NCBI RefSeq assembly: GCF_040954645.1
Contig: NC_092805.1
Location: forward strand, 70,665,186-70,729,185
Origin: Diabrotica undecimpunctata
Lineage: Eukaryota; Arthropoda; Insecta; Coleoptera; Chrysomelidae
DNA length: 64,000 bases
Direction of reading: 5' to 3'
Below, piece after piece: positions 56,865 to 64,000 of the stretch. Under the pieces are notes generated by a model that saw only the letters and a list, made by a program, of their open reading frames with translations, was not told where the DNA came from and searched no databases. The translations under genes were made by a program, and so were the position numbers. How positions within the stretch are numbered: position 1 is the stretch's first letter; each line of letters opens with the position of its first letter.

Positions 56865-59660
56865 TTAACTATATGTTTTTATACCAAAATACAATTGTGA
56901 AGTGTTTTAACTTCTGTATGTTTTTTAATAATAAAAGAGTTATCATGTGTAATAATTAAAATAAACGATGATGGGTATCCAAAAATTTTTTTTCAATTAG
57001 AAGCGTTTAATTGCATATTTGATCATAGTTTTTACAAACAACTTTTCATAATAAGCATTTTCGATATTGAGACAAATAAAGGTACTTACTTCACCCTTAA
57101 GCAAAATCCATATTTTTTGACATACCTCGTATAAAATTAATAAAAGTTAATATGATGGTTGAGTCTTAGGTTTTAGACTTAGACCATACAGAACTTTTTA
57201 TGATGAATAGCATATTTTTTAGTAAAATTAATGTTAAATTTTTTTTTCATGTTTTCTTTTAAAAATATAAGATAAAAGGTATAATACAAAAGAGATATGC
57301 ATTATTTATTTTAAGCGAACCGAATTATTATAATATTGTACAAAGAAATTAAAAATATTTATTGAACAAAATATTGTATTAACAGACGGAAATATCAAAA
57401 CATGACAAAACACACTTCGCAGTTCGCAAGCATTCATATTGTGTCACCGACGACGAATACGTACGGGTTCTGTGAATCCATAAAATTTATTTTTTGAAGT
57501 CGGCAAGTCACATGAAGACTGTTTATATTTTATCTAAGCAACGTAAACAAAAATAATAATAAAATATATAGTTCGATATTAGATTCCAACATTCCCAACT
57601 TGTAGACACGCTGTATAATATATATTATACCTATATAAATATTGTATATTTATATAATGTTTTCTTTTTAGATAGTATCATCGAGAACAAAAAAAATGTT
57701 CACAATTTTAGAAAATACTACTCTTGAAGACAGTGACGATGAAGGTAGTAGTAGTAATATTTTGATTCCACAAAAATATATTGATTCTGACATAGAGGAG
57801 GAATTGGAAGACTTTTCAATTCCAGTTAAGAAGGTAATTGTGGAAAATATTCCAGATTTAAGGGACACTCATAACTATATCAACCTTGTTACCGTTAAAA
57901 GTTCTGAAGAGACAATAAATAAATTTGATGTTTTATCTGATCTCCAGTTACATAGTGAAGAACCAAATGCAGTTATCGAAGAAGAAGAAGAAGAAATACA
58001 GTCAGGAAACGAAGAAGAAACACGTGCCTCTAAAGAAGTAGCTAATGTAAGTCAAAGCAACGTTCCATTGAACTTAACATATAAACAAAGAAGCCCAGAT
58101 AGAAGCCAGAAATCTAAGAAGAGTACAGGACCGAAAAAAATAAAAACGTACAACTTTGATTGGTCCGAAGACAGCTTTGATTATCCAGTAGAGTCGCTTT
58201 CTGAGAATTTTACAATGCCGGGAAAAATTGCCACTCCGTTGGAATATTTTGGTAAATTTGTGGATAAAGATATTCTAGAAATGTTAACAACAGAAACTAA
58301 TAGGTACTCTCTACAGTTAAACCAGGAGTCATTAGAAACAAATGTAGATGAAATTAAAGATTTTATAGCCATCGAATTACTTATGGGCATAACACAAATG
58401 CCAGCTTATACGGACTACTGGAGTCGAAATTTGAGATATGACAAAATAGCAAATATTATGCAGTTAAAACGGTACCAACAGCTAAGAAGAAATTTACATT
58501 TTACTAACAATGAAGAACTAAATAATGACAGATACTTCAAAATTAGGCCGTTTATGGAAATGGTCAGAAAAAATTGTCTAAAAATAGAAGAAGAAAAGAA
58601 AATGTCGGTAGATGAGATGATGGTACCATACAAGGGTACAAAAGCCGGTTGTAGAAGGCAATATATGCCAAAAAAGCCTAAGAAATGGGGTTTTAAATTA
58701 TTCGTCAGATGTGGTGTATCTGGAATAGTATATGATTTTTTACCTTACGGAGGGGATGATACATTCAGAGATAGATATTTCGCTGATGACGAGAAATCTT
58801 TTGGTTTGGGTGCTAAGACGGTATTAGCTCTCTGCCAAACAATAAAAACCCCTGAATGTTGCATGGTTTATTTTGATAATTTTTTCTGCTCCCCTAGTTT
58901 AGTACACTACTTAAGACACGAAAAAGGAATTTTATCTCTTGGAACATTGAGAGCAGATCGTCTACAAGGTTGTGGTTTTCAAACAGATGCGGAATTAAAA
59001 AAAAAAGGAAGAGGATCTTTTCAGCAGAAAGTGGATAACAAAAAAAGAACTTGCATTGTAAAGTGGTTTGATAATAAGGCCGTTCATGTGTGCAGTTCGT
59101 ATGTAAGTGCTTATCCTATGTCTACCATTAAAAGATTCTCTAAAGAAGCCAAAAAGAAAATTGAAATACCCTGTCCATCAATTATCAAACATTACAATGC
59201 ACATATGGGTGGCGTAGATTTGGCAGATATGCTAGTTGCGCTTTATCGAACACCTTTTAAAAGCCACAGGTGGTACCTTTCAATTTTTTCCCAAATACTG
59301 GATATATGTGTCAACAACGCTTGGCTTTTATATCGCAGAGATAATAATTTACTGGAGGACGAAGAAAATGGTATGGGTCTAAAGGAATTTAGAATATTAC
59401 TTGTCGATTCCCTTCTATTTAAAAATAGAAAAAGGAGATCCGACGGAATTAATACACCGAAAAAAAAGATTCGTACTCACGTCCAGAATATACCTGAAGA
59501 AGATGTTAGAAAAGATCTTTTTGGACACTTTCCAACTTTTACAACTAAAGGACGATGTCGAAACTGTTGCAAAGGACAAACAACTACGAGTTGTTCAAAA
59601 TGTAGAGCGAGGTTATGTTTAGTGGAATCCCGTAATTGTTTTTATGATTTTCATAACTAA
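54129..59660 (+). CDS. piggyBac transposase, two exons
   Basis: Main exon 57672-59660 is open from the splice site, with 654 codons after ATG 57696. I infer a 36-nt first exon (54129-54164, MTSKKSANLCHS) ending at a GTAAGT donor. The acceptor TTTCTTTTTAG at 57661-57671 joins it in frame, adding eight codons before Met 57696 (674 residues in all). The acidic N-terminus resembles other PGBD proteins. DDE_Tnp_1_7 catalytic Asp candidates, numbered from Met 57696, are D306 (MSVDEMMVPYKGT), D394 (MVYFDNFFCSP) and D508 (MGGVDLADMLVALYR). A C-terminal Cys-rich domain (CRNCCKGQTTTSCSKCRARLC) is the end-binding module. No stop or frameshift is seen. It excises and inserts at TTAA. The short exon is inference; translation could start at 57696. 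Confidence 0.85.
54650..54733. repeat. (TA)n microsatellite in the piggyBac intron
   Basis: Pure TA array directly on the left side of the foldback element. Confidence 0.95.
54774..55596. repeat. Foldback MITE, about 330-bp arms, in the piggyBac intron
   Basis: Left arm 54774-55105 (ACACTTTAAAATATTACGAT...) and right arm 55243-55596 are reverse complements with moderate divergence. The loop is about 137 bp. Landmarks found in both arms: GGTATACTTGTTAATA, CACAAACACCGG, ATGCCACATAT, GATACAGAGTGTTAAAGTGG. It is bordered on both sides by (TA)n arrays (54650-54733 and 55597-55649). It belongs to the class of insect MITEs with a TACAGGGTG-like motif. No coding capacity. Confidence 0.85.
55597..56862. 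repeat. Cluster of (TA)n microsatellites in the piggyBac intron
   Basis: TA arrays at about 55597-55649, 55808-55857, 56748-56803 and 56815-56862, separated by AT-rich sequence. The frame 56203-56433 in between has no domain and I do not call it a gene. Confidence 0.9.
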
Positions 59661-59894
59661 ATTTTTTAACTTTTTAACAACTTATAATTATTACTTTTTA
59701 CTTTTATTTTTTGAGTGTTCTAAGTTTTATTTAAAGTTTTGAATTTAAGCTGTAAAAATAAATGTTTGATCATCTTTTTAGTTTATTGATAATTTTTAAA
59801 TGTAAATGATTGATATTAAATGATACAATATTATGTTTATGGTTTAAATCCCTACTTTATGGTATCTGTTCATAATAACTGAAGTAAAACACAG

Positions 59895-60019
59895 TTCCAC
59901 AAAATGTAATAAAAACATTAAACAAATCTACAATTGTTTTGCTAAAAGTCTTGATAATGCTAAAGACCTTTAGCGAAACAATTGTAGATTTGTTTAATGT
60001 TTTTATTATATTTTGTGAA
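59895..60019. repeat. Near-perfect hairpin downstream of the piggyBac transposase
   Basis: Arms of about 57 bp (59895-59952 and 59963-60019) around a roughly 10-base loop. They are near-identical over AATAAAAACATTAAACAAAT and CTACAATTGTTT. It lies 235 bp after the stop codon, inside the transposon. It could be a small MITE, a structured 3' end or a small-RNA source. Confidence 0.8.
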
Positions 60020-60079
60020 AATTTGATAATTTCCATTTAATCCAATATTATTTAATATATTGGTCCAAACGACAAATAA

Positions 60080-60376
60080 ACATCTTTGCAATGTATCTTT
60101 CTAGATACGGAGGTATTTTTCTAATAACCTGGCAATGTATCTATTGGTCATCAGTACTTGTTTTATAGTATTCCTGGCAATGTGTCTTGCGAGATACATT
60201 GTAATGTACGGTACGCCTAGCAATGTATCTTATGAGATACAATGTCAATAAAATGCCAAAAAAATTTAAATAGAAACAAAAATGTAATTGACTCTGAAAA
60301 TGGAGCCCTCTAAAGATAATATTTAGTAAGCAAAAACATTTTTCTTACAGCGGTTATGTGCGCGCCAAGTTAAGGG
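60080..60376 (-). repeat. Right terminal inverted repeat and subterminal repeats of piggyBac
   Basis: At least four copies of a CAATGTATCTnnnnAGATAC-type motif at about 60088-60245 (CAATGTATCTTTCTAGATAC, GGCAATGTATCTATTGG, GGCAATGTGTCTTGCGAGAT, AGCAATGTATCTTATGAGAT). Several are palindromic. The terminal inverted repeat CAAGTTAAGGG follows at 60366-60376. Confidence 0.75.
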
Positions 60377-60569
60377 TTAAGGATCATATTATTGTGAAGT
60401 ATTATTTAATTGTTGACAATTCTTATTAACGTTATGTGTAATATAGCTTTAATTGGTCATATAATAGAATTAAAAACAGTTTTTTAATCGTTCATCAAGT
60501 CAATAACATTTCCTGGAAATTTTGCGATTTTATTAGTATCATTTAAACACATAAAGTACAAAAAATATT

Positions 60570-61256
60570 ATACAGGGATGAGTGTCTTAAGAACTGGCAA
60601 AATAACGCAGAAGATAGAAAACATAATACGTTGTGAAATAAAAAGAGATGAAAGTAGTAGAGGTGAGAAATTATCGATATTAACGTATAATTTACTTTAC
60701 ATTACATTAGAATTATCGAAAATTTCCCACCTTTAGACGTTAGCTTATGAACTGGTTGACTTCAGTCATAGTAATACGTATCGCGTAATGTAAGTAAAAA
60801 CAGTTTAAGTAGGAGTATTTTTTTTATCCAAAATTAAAGTATTGATCAATAATAAACTATGATTTGAGACGTCGCATACACTCTTCTCAATACAGAATTA
60901 TCAAAGCTTGTTATTCTGTATTCGTCAACACACAATTAATTATCAAATTACTACTAATTAAACTGTTTACTTACATTTGCTTTATTGCCTTCAATCAGTT
61001 TTTACTTTACGCGAAAGTTAAAAAATGTAAATATTCGACGTCATACTTGTAATATTATGACTGAAGTCAACTAGCTTATAAGCTAACGTCTAAAAGTGGG
61101 AAACTATCGATAGTCCTAATGTAATTTAATGTAAATTAGAGATTTCTTTCGATAATTTCCCACCTCTACTACTTTCATCTCTTTTTATTTCACAACGTGT
61201 TATGTTTTCTATCTTTTGCGTTATTTTGCCGGTTCTTAAGGCACTCATCACTGTAT
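60570..61256. repeat. Foldback MITE with about 255-bp arms
   Basis: Begins TACAGGGATGAGTGTCTTAAG at 60571 and ends with the complement of TACAGTGATGAGTGCCTTAAG at 61255. Arms 60571-60830 and 61000-61255 match along their length (AACTGGCAAAATAACGCA, TTGTGAAATAAAAAGAGATG, TTAGACGTTAGCTTAT). The ends adjoin TA, consistent with TA targets. No coding capacity. Confidence 0.85.
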
Positions 61257-61439
61257 ATCATTTTATGCATTTTGACACCGTAGGTATTGGTTATTAATTT
61301 ATTTCTCACTTTTAAAAACATTTTAAACTCAAAGTGCTATTGCCTTTACATTGACATAAAACCAATAATATAAGCAAATAATAATAAAGAATTATAAAAC
61401 TTAGAATATCTGTCGAGTAACTATCGTATAAAGATTGAG

Positions 61440-64000
61440 CCCCTAACCTAAACCATAAACGAGAAATACGACAGTGTACAAAATACCAACGTTATGGGCA
61501 CACAAAGAAATACTGCTAGCGTAGACCGAGATGCGTTAAATGCACAGGACACCATTTAACTGGGGTATGTTTATATAAAGAAAGGATGAGGGTAACCATC
61601 CCGCAAATTGCCATGGTTGCTCTGTCTACCTAGAATTGCAGAAAAAACATTATCCGACTCTTAGACCAAAACAAAGCTGTTCTACACCTCATATAAATTA
61701 TGGACACTTACAATATTCGGTATTAATTATGCCCAACAACAAGAAATCAGCCACAAGAAATATTAAATAATGCAGGAAGCACATCAAGAGTTCAAAATAC
61801 GAATGATATAGATAAACTTGAAACATATAACAGATGGGAACAATATTCTTCCTACCACTGTCGTGACCAAATTAACAAAATGATCAAGTTGTTTAAAATA
61901 GCTGTATGGAATGCCAACTTGCTAGTAAAACATGCAACAGAAGTAAAAGCCTTTATTATCAACATATCGAACCCATTTTACACATCGAAGCTATTTGAAA
62001 CATTCGAACTTCACAAGTTACTACACAAATCATCCAGATGGCACGGCACACGGAGGAACCGCAATTATTATTAGGTCATCAATCAAGCATCACGAACTAA
62101 ACCAATATTCAAAAGATGACATACAAGCAACCAATATGCGCATAGAGGACTGACATGGTCCATAGACAGTTTCTGCAATAGATAGCCCACCAAGGCACTC
62201 AATAACTAGCAAACAATATGAGTAGCTGTTTATCCCTCTTGGCAATCGATTTATTTCAGCTAAGGATTATAATGTCAAGCACACATAATGGGGCTCTAGG
62301 TTAATAACACCAAAACATAGACAACTATAAAAAATAACAGAAAATAAAAATCTTGCCTTTATAGCAAAAGGTCAACCGACAGAACTAAAATCCCTGATCT
62401 TGTTGACTTTCGAATTTACAAGATAATTTCCAAAAATTGCGTGTTGGTACACTCTTGTCTTGAATTGTCCTTTAATACAATTAGCACTGACATAATACAA
62501 AAAGAACCAGCGCCAAGTTTAGGCAACAAATACACTAATTGGAATGATTTTTGTAAATATCTGGATAACTTGTTGGATCTTTATATTCCTTTAAAAACCA
62601 TTGATAAATAGAGAACATGGTAAAACATTTTACAGAATTTATACATAAAAGTGATATGAGACACAACTCAAAACCAAGTCTCAACTAGCATACCTCAAGA
62701 ACTGCCTGAGATAACTAAATGAAAAATGGCCGAGAAACGGAAAATAACAAAAATCTTGCAAAGAACTCCTAGTCCTGTGGACAAAACCAAATTAAAAAAG
62801 ATACCCTAGAACTCAAGACCTTACTAAATACTTCAAAACAGATACAGCTTCAGAAGCCACTGACTATGACTTATGGGTAGCTGTAAAAAAATTAAGAAGG
62901 CTTTAATTTAGCAACTCTCTTGTACGTATTCAGAGGGTCAATAGGTAAAAAGTAATGAGGACATAGCCAATGTTTTTGCCGAGGACTTAGAAACAGATAA
63001 CTTTGCAATTGAAGATAAAGTGAAAGCATTTCTTTAAACCTTTTTTAAACTGGAATTACTTATTGAACATTTATGTTGAATTCGAAAAAAGCTGCAGGAT
63101 ACGACTTAATTAGTTTCAAAACTTTTGTACAAGGGACTGATGTATTTGACACAAATATACAATGTTGTTTTAAGGACGGGACATTTTCCACTTTTGTGGA
63201 AGGCAGCCCAAATTATACTTATCTCTAAGCCAGGAAAACCTGCTGAGCATCCTACAGTCCCATTAGCCTACTCCCTACTATGGTAAAGTTATTACAAAAA
63301 TTACTTGTAGAGAAAATAGGACCAATTTTGAATCAATTAATTCCTGACCATTAATTTGGATTTAGAGCGAAACATGCCCCACCGAATAAGTCTATCGAGT
63401 TATAAATAAATATATAAATCATTTGAAGATCAAAAATACTGATCTGCTGTCTTTTTAAAAATCGCCAAAGTTTAATACGATAGATTATTATACAAAATCA
63501 GAAAAAACTTATTGAACAACATTTTTCTAATCCTGAAATCCTACTTTCATAATAGACATTTTCAAGTAAGGTATAGAGGCAAAACCTCAGGGGCTATGAA
63601 CTTTGTTAGATCCTCTATGTAATCTACACAGCTGATCTTTCCACTAATAAAAATATAACCATGCAACATATATGCAGACGATACCGCTGTTATGGTATCT
63701 CACAAAGATCCTTTCATTGCATGCTCACTTGGATATTATTTCTTCTTTGCTAAAAACCTGGCAAATTAAAGCAAATAAAATTAAATCATTCCATATCACC
63801 TACACCATACGAAGAGATGTCTGTCCAACTGTGGCATTAGATAGTCAATTCTTGCAAAAGAAGTAATATGCAAAATAGCTGGGAATCCATCTGGACCGAC
63901 GATGAACATGAAGAACATGTATATTTGCTAAGAGAACGCAACTCGGCTTAAAACAGTAAATTTTACTGGATGTTAGGTCGTAAATCACAATTAACTGTCA
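61440..64000 (+). pseudogene. Jockey-type LINE remnant, runs off the window
   Basis: The C-terminal knuckles of ORF1 (KYQRYGHTKKYC, RCVKCTGHHLTGVC) are at about 61465-61575. ORF2 begins near 61882 with an endonuclease start (FKIAVWNANLLVKHATEVKA). Later pieces include LVHSCLELSF near 62440, RT motifs WKAAQIILISKPGKPAEHP (63200s) and IYADDTAVMVSHKD (63668-63710, YADD intact), then YWMLGRKSQLTV at the window edge. Many stops and frameshifts are present throughout. The set of motifs matches the Jockey clade. The remainder of the RT C-terminus should lie beyond 64000. Confidence 0.75.

Larger units (their letters stand above)
53937..60376 (+). mobile_element. Complete piggyBac transposon, 6.4 kb
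   Basis: Flanked by TTAA on both sides (53933-53936 and 60377-60380). The ends are inverted: CCCTTAACTTGACGG on the left and the complement CCCTTAACTTGGCGC on the right, 11 bp perfect plus a further CG. Subterminal regions on both sides hold several copies of a CAATGTATCT/AGATAC motif. One transposase gene in two exons spans the interior. A foldback MITE and several (TA)n arrays lie in its intron. Ends, target sites and the reading frame all look intact, so it may be recent and possibly still competent. Confidence 0.9.

Noticed and set aside
61880..62074. Independent small gene
   Set aside because: It is the start of the Jockey-type endonuclease (AVWNANLLVKHATEVKAF) within a longer decayed LINE.

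Overview
This window is AT-rich eukaryotic intergenic DNA made almost entirely of transposable elements, microsatellites and their wreckage. No ordinary host gene, rRNA or tRNA is recognisable. The mixture is typical of a large, repeat-rich insect genome: Ty3/gypsy elements, an errantivirus-type envelope element, I-, R1-, Jockey- and RTE-type LINEs, piggyBac, PIF/Harbinger, a tyrosine-recombinase gene, long foldback MITEs and many long (TA)n arrays. A beetle is a plausible guess, but that is inference from the TE mixture.

Layout. 1-1655: AT-rich, nothing recognised. 1656-5397 (-): a two-LTR Ty3/gypsy element in which gag runs directly into integrase (protease, RT and RNase H gone). 5471-6898 (-): the 3' end of a second gypsy element which, between integrase and the 3' LTR, carries a decayed macro (ADP-ribose-binding) domain and a CCCH-type zinc finger. 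6900-8645 (+): an I-like LINE interrupted by an RTE-type tail. 8650-9897 (-): a 5'-truncated RTE-type LINE. 10163-about 14670 (+): an errantivirus-like element with protease fused in frame to integrase, followed by an env frame. 14653-15194: gag and transposase scraps. 17130-20224: two foldback structures. 20602-22766 (-): a tyrosine-recombinase gene whose first codons lie inside a 367-bp tandem satellite.

23394-27983: a PIF/Harbinger transposon with TAA target duplications, a complete multi-exon Myb/SANT-like gene (+) and a HARBI1-like nuclease gene (-) lacking its N-terminus. 28317-29875: (TA)n arrays and LINE scraps. 30500-35938 (-): a nearly complete I-like LINE whose RT is split by a 189-bp insertion with a 13-bp target duplication. 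36681-40811 (+): a more decayed relative. 40812-42389 (-): the 5' part of an unnamed transposase-like gene. 44160-45683 (-): a defective piggyBac. 46321-47230 (+): an LTR plus a gag fragment. 47654-51192 (+): an R1-clade LINE. 51193-53010 (+): a decayed gypsy.

53937-60376 is a 6.4-kb piggyBac element with TTAA duplications, matching terminal repeats and an apparently intact 674-residue transposase assembled from two exons across a 3.5-kb intron. 60570-61256 is a foldback MITE, and 61440 to the window end is a Jockey-type LINE remnant.

The elements most likely to have been recently functional are the 54-60 kb piggyBac, the Harbinger Myb gene and the tyrosine-recombinase frame. The most unusual observation is the macro domain plus CCCH finger in the gypsy remnant at 5.7-6.4 kb. 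All gene calls come from reading translations and motifs by eye; no database search was run.
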